NCBI RefSeq assembly: GCF_008274215.1
Contig: NZ_VTPS01000018.1
Coordinates: 1 to 55,417 of the forward strand
Source of the DNA: Calorimonas adulescens
GTDB taxonomy: Bacteria > Bacillota > Thermoanaerobacteria > Thermoanaerobacterales > UBA4877
Length of the DNA: 55,417 bases
Reading direction: 5' to 3'
Shown: piece by piece, positions 33,434 to 42,623 of the stretch
Layout of the letters: the number at the start of each line of letters is the position of its first letter
Position numbering within the stretch: position 1 is the stretch's first letter
Position numbers and translations under genes: made by a program
The notes under the pieces: generated by a model
What the model saw: the letters and a program-made list of their open reading frames with translations, nothing else
Told to the model about the DNA's origin: nothing
Databases searched by the model: none

Positions 33434-34527
33434 AAAAGGTGCTGATATCCGGCTACTATGGTTTTGATAACCTTGGGGATGAGGCTGTCCTGCTGTCCAT
33501 AATAAAGACCTTGAGATCTCTGGATAAGAGTCTGGAGATAACAGTCCTTTCAGCCAGGCCGGATGTGACAGCAGCGAGGTATGGTGTAAAGGCAATAAAC
33601 CGTACTGATTTTTTGGCTGTGTTGAGGTCTATATTTAGATGTGATATGTTAATAAGTGGTGGGGGCAGTCTTTTTCAGGATATTACCAGCAGAACAAGCC
33701 TATTTTACTATCTGTCCGTAGTGTTTCTTGGCATACTGCTCAGGAAAAAGGTAATGGTTTACGGACAGGGGATGGGCCCGCTAATAGATAATATGGATAA
33801 GAAAATCACTTCATTTGTCCTTAGAAGGGTTGACATGATTACACTGAGGGATAGCTCCTCACTGGGTTTGTTAAATGAGCTGGGCGTAAAGAGAAATGTG
33901 CATGTAACTGCAGACCCTGTCTTTACTTTGGCCCCTTCTCCTGATGCCAGGATAAGGGAAATACTGGATGCCGAGGGTATCCACGGCAATTACATATTAA
34001 TAGCACCAAGAAGTTGGTATGATAATGAACTTTTTAGGATAGAAATGGCTAAGGCTGCAGATGAGATATATTTAAAGACGGGTGTGGGGGTCGTATACTG
34101 TCCTTTTCATGAGGATGACATGGAAGAATGCCGCAGCATAGCAGGTTTTATGAAGTGCCCGTATCATATCCTCTCTAAGGTGTACAGCCCGGAGGATATG
34201 ATTGGCATTGTCTCTTTTTCTGATATGGTAATAGGTGTGAGGCTACACTCCCTGATATTTGGTGCCCTGGCAGGCCGGGCCATAGCGGGAATATCCTATG
34301 ACCCCAAGATAAATGGTTTTTTAAAGGATATAGGTGTCGAGCCTGTGGGAACGATGAAGACTGTCACTGCAGAGCAGATAGTAAGATATGTAGAGTCCAT
34401 ATGGGATGGGAGGGAAAGAATGGGTAGGGAGATAAAGGCGAGAGTGGAGATATTAAAGCAGAAGGCATATGAGAATGGAGAACTGGCTTTATCACTTATT
34501 AACGGAGGAAGGTATGGAAAAAGTTGA
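33430..34527 (+). CDS. csaB: Polysaccharide pyruvyl transferase CsaB
   Basis: Adds pyruvate ketals to a secondary cell-wall polymer; the pyruvylated polymer anchors SLH-domain proteins such as the GH18 protein at 39619. Motifs: KKVLISGYYGFDNLGDEAVL, GGGSLFQD, YGQGMGPL and GVRLHSLIFG, all typical. Start TTG at 33430 overlaps the DUF5693 stop; the GGGGTG at 33417-33422 is seven bases away. It overlaps the TagA gene start by 14 bases. Confidence 0.9.
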   Translation: MKKVLISGYYGFDNLGDEAVLLSIIKTLRSLDKSLEITVLSARPDVTAARYGVKAINRTDFLAVLRSIFRCDMLISGGGSLFQDITSRTSLFYYLSVVFLGILLRKKVMVYGQGMGPLIDNMDKKITSFVLRRVDMITLRDSSSLGLLNELGVKRNVHVTADPVFTLAPSPDARIREILDAEGIHGNYILIAPRSWYDNELFRIEMAKAADEIYLKTGVGVVYCPFHEDDMEECRSIAGFMKCPYHILSKVYSPEDMIGIVSFSDMVIGVRLHSLIFGALAGRAIAGISYDPKINGFLKDIGVEPVGTMKTVTAEQIVRYVESIWDGRERMGREIKARVEILKQKAYENGELALSLINGGRYGKS

Positions 34528-35260
34528 GATACTAAATATCAGGATAGACAATGTAACCATGGATGAAGCCTACAGAAATATACTGGTTTTTTTGAAAGAG
34601 GATAGGCGCCATATAGTATATACCCCCAATGCAGAGATTATTATGGCGGCACAGAGGGATAGGAGCCTTGTTGATGTTTTAAACTTTTCAGACCTGAATG
34701 TGCCTGACGGCATAGGCGTGGTGATGGCATCGAGGCTGTATGGCTGCAGGATAAAAGAGAGGGTGGCAGGCTTTGACCTCATGAATTACATACTTAAAAA
34801 TGCACCGGCTGAAGGCTACAGTGTGTACTTCTTGGGCGGCAAACCGGGTGTAGCGGAAAAGGCTGCAAAAAAAGCAGTGTCCATGTATGGGGAGATAAAT
34901 ATCGCAGGTTTCCATGATGGTTACTTTGACAGGATGGAGGAAAAAAGAGTAATAGAAGAAATAAACAGCAGGGGTGTGGACTTTCTTTTTGTGGGGTTGG
35001 GCGCACCAAAACAGGAAAGGTGGATATATGAGCATCCAGAGATAAAGGCCAAGGTGATAATGGGTGTTGGGGGCAGTTTTGATGTCCTGGCCGGTGTGGT
35101 AAAGAGGGCACCGGAGATTTACCAAAAATTTGGGCTGGAGTGGCTCTACAGGCTTATCCAGGAACCGTGGAGGTACAGGAGGATGATGAGCCTGCCTCTT
35201 TTTGTGCTCACGGTAATTAAGGATAGGATTGGAGGGGTGCTATGGTCAGGAAAGAAATAG
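34514..35260 (+). CDS. tagA: WecG/TagA/CpsF family glycosyltransferase
   Basis: Transfers N-acetylmannosamine to undecaprenyl-PP-GlcNAc in wall polymer synthesis. A 248-residue protein with NAEIIMAAQRD, VPDGIGVVMASRL, GGKPGVAEKAA and VGLGAPKQERWI, the family's key motifs; D and Q in these are catalytic. The ATG at 34514 directly follows GGAGGAAGG. It overlaps csaB at its start and yitT at its end, so the four genes from 31448 to 36078 form one operon. Confidence 0.88.
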   Translation: MEKVEILNIRIDNVTMDEAYRNILVFLKEDRRHIVYTPNAEIIMAAQRDRSLVDVLNFSDLNVPDGIGVVMASRLYGCRIKERVAGFDLMNYILKNAPAEGYSVYFLGGKPGVAEKAAKKAVSMYGEINIAGFHDGYFDRMEEKRVIEEINSRGVDFLFVGLGAPKQERWIYEHPEIKAKVIMGVGGSFDVLAGVVKRAPEIYQKFGLEWLYRLIQEPWRYRRMMSLPLFVLTVIKDRIGGVLWSGKK

Positions 35261-36078
35261 TTGATTTTACCGGTATAACGGTTGGGGTGGTGCTTATGAC
35301 TGTCTCACTGAATATGTTCCTGACCCCAAATGACATTGCCCCGGGCGGGATAAGCGGCCTGGCCATAATCGTTCATAGCTTTACCGGATGGCCTGTAGGT
35401 ATGCTGACTTTAGCGTTTAACATACCTCTGTTCATAATCTCCATACTGCTCCTTGGAGCAAAATTTGGAATAAAGACATTTTATGCCACATTTCTTCTGG
35501 GAGCTACCATTGACCTTATGTCTTTTCTGCCCGTACTCACCCACGACTACCTTCTGGCTGGTGTATATGGGGGAATACTCATGGGTATAGGACTTGGGAT
35601 GGTATTTAAATATAATGCCACCACAGGAGGGACAGACCTGGCCGCAGCTATACTTAAGAGATTTTTCCCTCAGGTGTCTATCGGTATGCTGCTTCTTATA
35701 ATAGACGCAGTAATTATTGGCCTGGCCGGTTTTGTGTTCTCAGCAGAACATGCCCTCTATGCACTCATTGCTGATGCCATAGCCATAAGGGTCATAGACA
35801 TAATACAGGAAGGAGCCAATGATAACAGGGCGGCCTATGTGATATCAGATTTAAGTGATGATATAGAAGCCGAAATTCTCACAAAACTGGGGAGAGGGGT
35901 CACATCCTTTCCAGGCCGTGGCGGGTATACGGGCAAGGAGAGAAAGGTGCTCTTTTGTGTAATATCCAAAAATGAAATAACACAGTTTAAGGAAATTGTG
36001 AAGGGTGTAGACCCCGATGCTTTTGTGGTGATATTCCAGGCCCATGAAATAATGGGAGAAGGATTTGAGGAAATTTAA
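35242..36078 (+). CDS. YitT family membrane protein
   Basis: A 278-residue protein with about five membrane helices (DUF161; MFLTPNDIAPGGISGLAII, GMVFKYNATTGGTDLAAAI) and a soluble C-terminal DUF2179 domain (TSFPGRGGYTGKERKVL). The function of the family is unproven; transport has been suggested. The start overlaps the TagA gene by 18 bases, with GGAGGGG ahead of the ATG. Confidence 0.88.
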   Translation: MVRKEIVDFTGITVGVVLMTVSLNMFLTPNDIAPGGISGLAIIVHSFTGWPVGMLTLAFNIPLFIISILLLGAKFGIKTFYATFLLGATIDLMSFLPVLTHDYLLAGVYGGILMGIGLGMVFKYNATTGGTDLAAAILKRFFPQVSIGMLLLIIDAVIIGLAGFVFSAEHALYALIADAIAIRVIDIIQEGANDNRAAYVISDLSDDIEAEILTKLGRGVTSFPGRGGYTGKERKVLFCVISKNEITQFKEIVKGVDPDAFVVIFQAHEIMGEGFEEI

Positions 36079-36134
36079 ATTTAAGGTATAATAGATGTGG
36101 AGATATAGCCTGAGCAAACGGAAGGAGGATATAC

Positions 36135-36965
36135 TTGGACACAAAAGAACTACAAAAGATAGCCAACCAAATAAGAATAGACATAATAGAAATGACATAT
36201 GAAGCCCAGTCAGGGCACCCTGGCGGCTCCCTGTCAGCAGCAGACATACTAACAGTACTCTACTTCCACGAAATGAGGGTAGACCCCAACAACCCCAGAT
36301 GGGAAGACAGGGACAGGCTCGTAATGTCCAAAGGGCACGCCACACCAGTCTGGTATGCAGCCTTAGCTGAAAAAGGCTTCATCCCAAGAGAAGAAATAAA
36401 GACATTCAGGAAAATAAACTCCAGACTCCAGGGACACCCCAACATGAACGACACACCCGGAGTAGACATGACCACAGGCTCATTGGGGCAGGGCCTCTCT
36501 GCAGCCAACGGCATGGCCATAGCAGGCAAACTCGACAACAAAGACTACAGGGTATACGTCATATTAGGAGACGGAGAATGCCAGGAAGGACAAATATGGG
36601 AAGCAGCCATGACAGCAGCCCACTATAAACTGGACAACCTCACAGCCATATTAGACCACAACGGCCTTCAGATAGACGGTCCCAACAAAGACATAATGAA
36701 CATAGAACCCATAGAAGACAAATGGAAAGCATTTGGATGGCACACCATAAGAATAGACGGCCATAACATAGGACAAATAATAAATGCCATAGAAGAAGCT
36801 AAAACAACAAAAGGCAAACCCACAATAATAATAGCAGACACCATAAAAGGCAAAGGAGTATCATTCATGGAAAACCAGGTAGGCTGGCACGGCACAGCCC
36901 CTAACAAAGAACAAATGGAAAAAGCAATAACAGAGCTAAAAGAAAGAGGTGAAAGGATTGGATAA
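36135..36965 (+). CDS. Transketolase, N-terminal subunit
   Basis: First half of a split transketolase of the pentose phosphate pathway. The thiamine diphosphate site is clear: GDGECQEGQIWEAAM to DHNGLQIDG, with HPGGSLSAADIL and SKGHATPVWYA near the start. The start is TTG at 36135 after GGAGGA. Base use differs sharply from neighbours: the coding strand is rich in A and C and poor in T and G (many CCC, ATA, CTC, AAA codons). This and the next gene form a unit ended by a terminator. Confidence 0.9.
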   Translation: MDTKELQKIANQIRIDIIEMTYEAQSGHPGGSLSAADILTVLYFHEMRVDPNNPRWEDRDRLVMSKGHATPVWYAALAEKGFIPREEIKTFRKINSRLQGHPNMNDTPGVDMTTGSLGQGLSAANGMAIAGKLDNKDYRVYVILGDGECQEGQIWEAAMTAAHYKLDNLTAILDHNGLQIDGPNKDIMNIEPIEDKWKAFGWHTIRIDGHNIGQIINAIEEAKTTKGKPTIIIADTIKGKGVSFMENQVGWHGTAPNKEQMEKAITELKERGERIG

Positions 36966-37884
36966 AATAGCTACAAGAGACGCCTACGGGAAAACCCTCT
37001 TAGAACTAGGCTCACAAAACAATAACATAGTAGTATTAGACGCCGACCTATCCAAATCCACCAAGACCAACGAATTTGCCAAGGCATACCCCGAAAGATT
37101 CTTTGATATGGGCATATCAGAACAGGACATGATAGGCACAGCAGCAGGCCTGGCCACCTGCGGCAAAATACCCTTTGCCAGCAGCTTTGCAGTCTTCGCC
37201 ACAGGCAGAGCCTATGACCAAATAAGAGACTCCATATGCTACCCCAACCTCAACGTAAAAATAGCAGCCACCCATGCCGGGCTAACAGTAGGAGAAGACG
37301 GAGCCACCCACCAGGCCTTAGAGGACATATCCCTCATGAGAAGCCTACCCAACATGACAGTAATAACACCAGCCGACGGCACATCCGCAAAGGCCCTCAT
37401 AAAACTCGCAGCAGAACACAAAGGCCCCGTATATATAAGACTGGGCAGACCATCAGTACCCGTAATATATCAAGACACACAACAATTCCAAATAGGCAAA
37501 GGAATAAAACTCAAAGAAGGAAAACACATAAGCATAATAGCCGCAGGCATAATGGTATCAAAAGCCCTGGAAGCGGCCGATGCGCTACAAAAAGAAGGCA
37601 TAACAGCCGAAGTCATAGACATACACACCATAAAACCCATAGACAAAGATCTTATAATAGACACAGCCAGGAAGACAGGCAGGGTAATCACATGCGAAGA
37701 GCACAACATATATGGAGGACTGGGCTCAGCGGTATGTGAGGTCCTATCAGAAAACTACCCGGTAAGGGTAAAGAGGATAGGAGTAAAAGACACATTTGGA
37801 GAATCAGGCACACCCGACGAGCTCCTGAAGAAATATGGCCTTACATCAGAGGATATAGTAATGGCAGCGAGGGAGCTGCTGTAG
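36958..37884 (+). CDS. Transketolase, C-terminal subunit
   Basis: Second half of the split transketolase, with the pyrimidine-binding and C-terminal domains: DADLSKSTKTNEFA, FFDMGISEQDMIGTAAGLA (with the catalytic glutamate), THAGLTVGEDGATHQ and EEHNIYGGLGSAV. Start TTG at 36958 is seven bases after AGAGGTG; GTG at 36949 is the alternative. It overlaps the first subunit's end. The same A/C-rich base use continues to about 37750 and fades at the very end. Confidence 0.9.
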   Translation: MDKIATRDAYGKTLLELGSQNNNIVVLDADLSKSTKTNEFAKAYPERFFDMGISEQDMIGTAAGLATCGKIPFASSFAVFATGRAYDQIRDSICYPNLNVKIAATHAGLTVGEDGATHQALEDISLMRSLPNMTVITPADGTSAKALIKLAAEHKGPVYIRLGRPSVPVIYQDTQQFQIGKGIKLKEGKHISIIAAGIMVSKALEAADALQKEGITAEVIDIHTIKPIDKDLIIDTARKTGRVITCEEHNIYGGLGSAVCEVLSENYPVRVKRIGVKDTFGESGTPDELLKKYGLTSEDIVMAARELL

Positions 37885-37887
37885 CAT

Positions 37888-37928
37888 AAATCCCCATTTG
37901 AGCAACTGCTTAAATGGGGATTTATTTT
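37888..37928 (+). terminator. Rho-independent terminator of the transketolase pair
   Basis: A perfect 12-bp stem AAATCCCCATTT/AAATGGGGATTT with a 12-nt loop, then ATTTT. Confidence 0.85.
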
Positions 37929-37979
37929 GCATGTGTTATATTAAGTGGTATGATTGGAATTAAGAAAGGAAGGATAAAA

Positions 37980-38189
37980 ATGGGAAATCCCGAAAGGCAT
38001 GTAGAAAATCTTAAAAAAGCCATAGAGATGGAGAAAAAGAACCTGGAGCTTTACAAGGAGTATGCCAAAGATGCCCCAGTAGAGGGGTGCGAGATAATGT
38101 ATCATGACATCATCGTGGAAAGGGAGAAAGAGATTGAGAGGATGACAAAAGCAAAAGAGTATTGGGAAGCTGAAATTGTCAAGAAATAG
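37980..38189 (+). CDS. Small helical protein of unknown function
   Basis: A 69-residue, strongly charged, all-helical protein (HVENLKKAIEMEKKNLELYK, then YHDIIVEREKEIERM). The spacing of E and H residues resembles half a ferritin-like bundle, but the normal E/H iron ligands are not complete, so no metal role is claimed. The ATG at 37980 follows GGAAGGA. It is a single-gene unit with its own terminator. Confidence 0.6.
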   Translation: MGNPERHVENLKKAIEMEKKNLELYKEYAKDAPVEGCEIMYHDIIVEREKEIERMTKAKEYWEAEIVKK

Positions 38190-38196
38190 TTTATTT

Positions 38197-38219
38197 GCTG
38201 CCTTAATGGCAGCTTTTTT
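38197..38219 (+). terminator. Rho-independent terminator
   Basis: GCTGCC/GGCAGC with a 5-nt loop and TTTTTT follows the small helical protein gene. Confidence 0.85.
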
Positions 38220-38365
38220 ATATGGCAACATATCCCGAGAAAAATTTTTATGAGGTTTAAAAAATTTTTCATCTTATAACAATTAATGTGATATAATTAT
38301 ATATGACCATATCTGTGGAATAAATGATTATAAATTTTATATAATTATATTATAATTAAAAGGAC

Positions 38366-39622
38366 GTGTTGCCGTTGGATGTCAGCATAATGAAGAACCG
38401 ATCCTTTGACCTGCTATGGTGTGCCAGGACCATATCTCTACTTGGAGATGCCCTTTTTGAAATTGGACTTACGCTATTCATCTATGACCGTACGGGGTCC
38501 ACTATTGCAATGGGTATGAACCTCATAATGTTCTTCCTGCCCTCTGTTATGTTTGGTTTTTTTGGCGGGATACTGGCAGACAGGTACAACAGGAAACTGA
38601 TCATGGTGCTCAGTGACATGGCTCGTGGCATTATACTTTTAATCCTTCCGGTATTTATAAATAATGACAGGTGGTCGCTGGCCTCAGTTTATGTTATAAC
38701 ATTCATACTTTCTACAGTAAGCCAGTTTTATGGTCCTGCTTCAAGTTCAATCCTCCCGCAGATAGTGGGGAATGATTCACTGGTACTGGCGAACTCTACA
38801 TTGACTACCACCATTCAGGTCATAAACATAGTTGGTCCTTCATTAGCTGGAGTTGTTGTCAAGCTATATGGCACTACTGCGACGATCTATGCTGATTCTT
38901 TTTCTTTTTTCATTGGAGCCCTGCTTACATATCTTATTCGTATTGAAGGAAAGGTTGGAAAAGCTGAAGAGATAAAGGGGATTAAGAGTCTTTATACTGA
39001 CCTTGCCATAGGGGTTAAATACGTGTTGGGGAGAAAAGACTTGAAGCTCGTATTAACCTTGATGTTTATCTTAAATGCTCTTTTAGGTCCCCTGAATGTC
39101 ATACTGCCCGTTTATGCAAGAAATGCATTAAGGATGGCTGTAGAGGGGTACAGCATGATGCTCTCCAGTTACGCTGTCGGTTCTTTGATGGGCGCTGCTG
39201 CTGTCAATTTTGTTGTGAATTACCTGGGCTTTAGTATGTTAATTGGGGTTGGGATTATCTCTATAGGTGCTGGCCTGGCCACAACAGGTGTCTTTGAAAA
39301 CCTGTACTACGCAGTATTTGCTATGGCTGTTGTGGGGATAGGCACTGGAATAATTAACGTTTTAGTGACAGTCCTTATACAAAAGACCACACCAGCGGAT
39401 TTTTTGGGCAGGGTATCGGGCACACTGGCAGTAATAGGCGTGGCGACCGTGCCGTTAAGCATTGCTGTGGCCAGTGTGCTTTTAAACTATATAGACGCTG
39501 ATGTGTACTTTGTATGCAGCGGATTGGTGGCTGTACTGTTTTCAGTATGGTATTTCATACACGGCCGTTCATGTGTCTCATATGAAGAAAAAGCACAGTA
39601 TAGAAAAACCCAGAAGGATTAA
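38366..39622 (+). CDS. MFS efflux transporter (EntS-like, MFS_3 type)
   Basis: A 418-residue transporter with about 12 membrane helices. The loop 2-3 signature GGILADRYNRKLIM is present, and FYGPASSSILPQIV and ANSTLTTTIQVINIVGPSLAG match exporters of the macrolide/enterobactin group. The cargo is unknown. The start is GTG at 38366 or TTG at 38369/38375, after AAAAGGA. Its last four bases overlap the end of the convergent GH18 gene. Confidence 0.82.
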   Translation: MLPLDVSIMKNRSFDLLWCARTISLLGDALFEIGLTLFIYDRTGSTIAMGMNLIMFFLPSVMFGFFGGILADRYNRKLIMVLSDMARGIILLILPVFINNDRWSLASVYVITFILSTVSQFYGPASSSILPQIVGNDSLVLANSTLTTTIQVINIVGPSLAGVVVKLYGTTATIYADSFSFFIGALLTYLIRIEGKVGKAEEIKGIKSLYTDLAIGVKYVLGRKDLKLVLTLMFILNALLGPLNVILPVYARNALRMAVEGYSMMLSSYAVGSLMGAAAVNFVVNYLGFSMLIGVGIISIGAGLATTGVFENLYYAVFAMAVVGIGTGIINVLVTVLIQKTTPADFLGRVSGTLAVIGVATVPLSIAVASVLLNYIDADVYFVCSGLVAVLFSVWYFIHGRSCVSYEEKAQYRKTQKD

Positions 39623-41169
39623 TCTCCTTCTATGATTTTAAGCAGGTTGTTTATCATTGAGGCTGCTTCTGCTCTTGTCGCATAACTATACGGTTTAAAG
39701 TTGCCGTCTGAATAGCCTTTAATAAGTCCAGCCTTATAGGCTGCATTTATGTATCCCTCTGCCCATGACCCGCCTGTATCATTGAATGTGTTGCCGCTTT
39801 CTGGATTTAAATTAATCGATTTAGCCAGAATTGCGGCCATTTCTTCTCTTGTAATCTTGCTGTCGGGCCTAAAGCTTCTGTCAGGATAGCCTGTTATGAT
39901 GCCTCTGCTCTGAAGTGCACCGATATATCCCCTTGCCCAGTGGGATGATGTGTCTCTGAAAGACGTATCCTGATTATTGAGATTTAAGGCAGTACTCAGC
40001 ATTTTTGAAAACTCGGCCCTGGTCACGGTATAGTTCGGATGAAAACCCCCATCCTCATATCCATTAATAATATCTTTCGATTTGAGACTGATGATTTCAT
40101 CCTCAGCCCAGTGTCCTATGACATCATTAAATGCTATATAATTGTATGTTTCATCTCCCATGAGCACGTCCCAGAATTTGCTGTCCTCATCGCCCAATTT
40201 CCATATCCCTACGCCGGCTAGGCCGTATTTTTTAACCAGGTCTATCTTGTGACCTATGCTGTGCTCATCTTCCAGCCAGACTGTATGTTTGTACCCATCC
40301 TTGTAGTATTCTATGTTAACCTCTTTTGCCCTGCTGTCAAATTTGACCTTAGCCCCGGGCAGGTTTGTAAGTCTGTCGGCATCTTTTTGGTTGATGACAC
40401 TGGTTCCTACCTCAGACCAGTCATAACCGTATGCGGCCAGGCCAAGTAAAATTTTGTCCGGGTCAATGTTGTCCACTGCATACTCTACCACCTCTTCTAC
40501 CCAACCGATGGATGCTATGGGGCCGGGGAGGCCTCCGGGCCAGTGCTCGTCATACGCCATTATCATGACATAATCCACGGTTTTACCGATTTTGCTGTAA
40601 TCAAAACCTCCAGACCACCCGTCCGTATTGTCAAATGTCTTGGCAGGGATTGCTGCTGTAAGGATATATTTACCATCAAACCTGTCTTTTAGCTCTTCTA
40701 AGAAATCGTTGTATTCATCCCGCAGGCTGTAGGGAATACCCTCAATATCTATATTTACACCCTCAAAACCCAATTTCATCTTCTCCATAATCGCATCGAT
40801 GAGTTTTTTGCGGTTTTCGGGTAATGCGAGCACCTCTTCAGCCAGTTTAGAACTAAAACCATGGCTGTAGTTGTGTATCACCATAAGAGGCTTCGCCCCG
40901 CTATTTTGGGAAACCTTTATTATCTCTGCATGGTCTTCTCCGGCCAGGCCGTCTTTTGATATGAGATAGGAAAAAGAGGAGACCATGTCAAACCTGCCCC
41001 TGTTAGAGTTTATAGACTGTATTGATGCATAGTCCTCTGGATAATCCTTGGTTGCATAACCCATCACAATCATCCTGTCAATGCCTTTTACTGCGGCTGT
41101 ATGTATTGACATTGAAAAAATCAAAGACATGATGAGCACAGCGTAAACTGTTCTGATGTAGTATCTCAA
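39619..41169 (-). CDS. SLH-anchored family 18 glycoside hydrolase
   Basis: A 516-residue exported protein. A signal peptide (about 1-27) is followed by a GH18 barrel (about 30-335) with the catalytic motif FEGVNIDIEG, the glutamate being the acid, plus MIMAYDEHWPGG and LGLAAYGYDW; it resembles spore-wall N-acetylglucosaminidases of the YaaH/SleL type. Three SLH repeats (about 345-510) end the protein, each with the GY.DG and TRAE/TREE motif. It should bind the pyruvylated wall polymer made by CsaB. No LysM domain is present. It is transcribed alone on the minus strand. Confidence 0.88.
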   Translation of the reverse strand: MRYYIRTVYAVLIMSLIFSMSIHTAAVKGIDRMIVMGYATKDYPEDYASIQSINSNRGRFDMVSSFSYLISKDGLAGEDHAEIIKVSQNSGAKPLMVIHNYSHGFSSKLAEEVLALPENRKKLIDAIMEKMKLGFEGVNIDIEGIPYSLRDEYNDFLEELKDRFDGKYILTAAIPAKTFDNTDGWSGGFDYSKIGKTVDYVMIMAYDEHWPGGLPGPIASIGWVEEVVEYAVDNIDPDKILLGLAAYGYDWSEVGTSVINQKDADRLTNLPGAKVKFDSRAKEVNIEYYKDGYKHTVWLEDEHSIGHKIDLVKKYGLAGVGIWKLGDEDSKFWDVLMGDETYNYIAFNDVIGHWAEDEIISLKSKDIINGYEDGGFHPNYTVTRAEFSKMLSTALNLNNQDTSFRDTSSHWARGYIGALQSRGIITGYPDRSFRPDSKITREEMAAILAKSINLNPESGNTFNDTGGSWAEGYINAAYKAGLIKGYSDGNFKPYSYATRAEAASMINNLLKIIEGD

Positions 41170-41462
41170 GTGAATCCCCCCATGGAAATTCTAAAACCAT
41201 TTTATATAACTTAGAAGCACATCACAAGTATATATGATTTCCATAAGAGTAATATATTAGATGCGGTTAATGAGCAGGCACTGTATCATTATTCTCACAT
41301 GATTATCACATGGCGGCACAGGTGAAAGTTTATAACTCATTTCTACCAGGGGATAAACTGCGGATTCAAAGATGTATTTAAAAATACAGGAGTATGCTAT
41401 AAAATGACAGGTCTAATCATGTACCCTAACCTCATAAAATAATATACGGGAGGTGCTTTTTC

Positions 41463-41747
41463 ATGGATGATAAAAAAGTAAATGGAGAGCATGACATATC
41501 ACTGGAAGGAAGAAAAAAGGTGACTGTTACTGGAGTTGAGGACGTTCAGGGCTTCAGTGATGATAATATAACCCTTTCGACTACCCTTGGTACGCTGTTA
41601 ATTAAAGGTAAAAATATGCATATCACCAGATACAGTTTAGAGGACGGAAAATTAATGATTGACGGTGAGATAGACAGCATAGCTTATACACAGAGCCAGA
41701 GACCAAAAGAAAAAGAAGGCGGAATGATAAAGCGGATATTTAAATAA
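41463..41747 (+). CDS. yabP: Sporulation protein YabP
   Basis: A 94-residue protein made in the mother cell, needed for the spore cortex in Bacillus. Typical wording: HDISLEGRKKVTVTGVEDVQ and TTLGTLLIKGKNMHI. GGGAGGTG precedes the ATG. It is expected to be under sigma-E, but I did not find a convincing sigma-E promoter in the 290-bp gap 41170-41462, which otherwise shows nothing. yabQ follows 43 bp downstream. Confidence 0.88.
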   Translation: MDDKKVNGEHDISLEGRKKVTVTGVEDVQGFSDDNITLSTTLGTLLIKGKNMHITRYSLEDGKLMIDGEIDSIAYTQSQRPKEKEGGMIKRIFK

Positions 41748-41790
41748 GCTACAAATCAAGTAGCCTATTTTTGTGTATAGGGGTGTGCAT

Positions 41791-42210
41791 ATGGACATAA
41801 ATGCAGAGGTCTATGCATTTCTTACTATGGTGTATTGTGGGATAGTTATGGGTATTTTATTTAGTGTATACTGTGAGAAAAGGCGACTGTTCAAAAGAGG
41901 GCCAATTATGGGTCCTATTGAAGACATATTGTTTTGGATAGTACAGGCAGGTGTTCTTTTTTTATTTTTGTACTGGAGCAACTACGGTGAAATCCGGATG
42001 TTTTCAATGCTTGGAGCTGCAGTTGGCTTTACTGTATATTATCATACATTGAGATGGTTAGTGGTAAGAATACTTGACTTTGCATTTACGACAATAATCA
42101 AAGCCTTCAGTTTTATCTCGGCAACGTTGAGAAGAGTACGGCATACAATAAAAGGGGCGGCGAAAAAGATTACTTCTATAAAATTTTTTTGTAAAAATAA
42201 AAGGAATTGA
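41791..42210 (+). CDS. yabQ: Spore cortex biosynthesis protein YabQ
   Basis: A 139-residue membrane protein with four hydrophobic segments and a basic C-terminal tail (LRRVRHTIKGAAKKITSIK). EVYAFLTMVYCGIVMGILF at the start is typical of YabQ. It localises to the forespore membrane in Bacillus. The ATG at 41791 follows AGGGGTG; an upstream in-frame start (41773) lacks a site. It follows yabP and precedes divIC, the standard order. Confidence 0.85.
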   Translation: MDINAEVYAFLTMVYCGIVMGILFSVYCEKRRLFKRGPIMGPIEDILFWIVQAGVLFLFLYWSNYGEIRMFSMLGAAVGFTVYYHTLRWLVVRILDFAFTTIIKAFSFISATLRRVRHTIKGAAKKITSIKFFCKNKRN

Positions 42211-42250
42211 TTAACATTTGTCGAATATATATTACCGAGGAGATGTCCAC

Positions 42251-42547
42251 ATGGAAAAGTTATTTAAAATAATACTTTTTTCAGCATTTATTCTCTATAC
42301 ATCAATAACAGTAATAAACCAGCAAATGACCATAAGACAGTTGGAATTAAGAAAAGCAGAGCTGAATACTCAGATAGTAGAGGCAAAAAATGAAAACAAG
42401 AGATTACAGCAAGAATTAAAAGAAGCCTCGTCAGATTCCTATGTCGAAAAGGTCGCAAGAGAAAAGCTCAATCTTGTAAAGGATGGGGACATCATCTATG
42501 TTGATGTGGGTGGGGCCAGTGACCCATTAAAGGGGGCTGGGCAATAG
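42251..42547 (+). CDS. divIC: Septum formation initiator DivIC/FtsB-like
   Basis: A 98-residue division protein: a short cytoplasmic start, one membrane helix (about 5-24), a coiled coil (QLELRKAELNTQIVEAKN and on) and YVEKVAREKLNLVKDGD, typical of the DivIC family. The ATG at 42251 follows GAGGAGATG. It is part of the yabP-yabQ-divIC-yabR-ppx run. Confidence 0.88.
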   Translation: MEKLFKIILFSAFILYTSITVINQQMTIRQLELRKAELNTQIVEAKNENKRLQQELKEASSDSYVEKVAREKLNLVKDGDIIYVDVGGASDPLKGAGQ

Positions 42548-42623
42548 GGATATATTGTATTTTCTCTTTTTTTATAGTATAGTATAATCATAGTGAAAAT
42601 TAAAAGGAGGAATTGTAACATTT

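Noticed and set aside
37236-37739. A 167-codon open frame inside the second transketolase gene, rich in Arg, His, Lys and Ser
   Set aside because: It is a by-product of the A/C-rich codon use of the real gene, has no ribosome site and reads as low-complexity basic protein.
41740-41780. Hairpin GCTAC/GTAGC with TTTTTG between yabP and yabQ
   Set aside because: Only five base pairs; too weak to call a terminator within a known operon.
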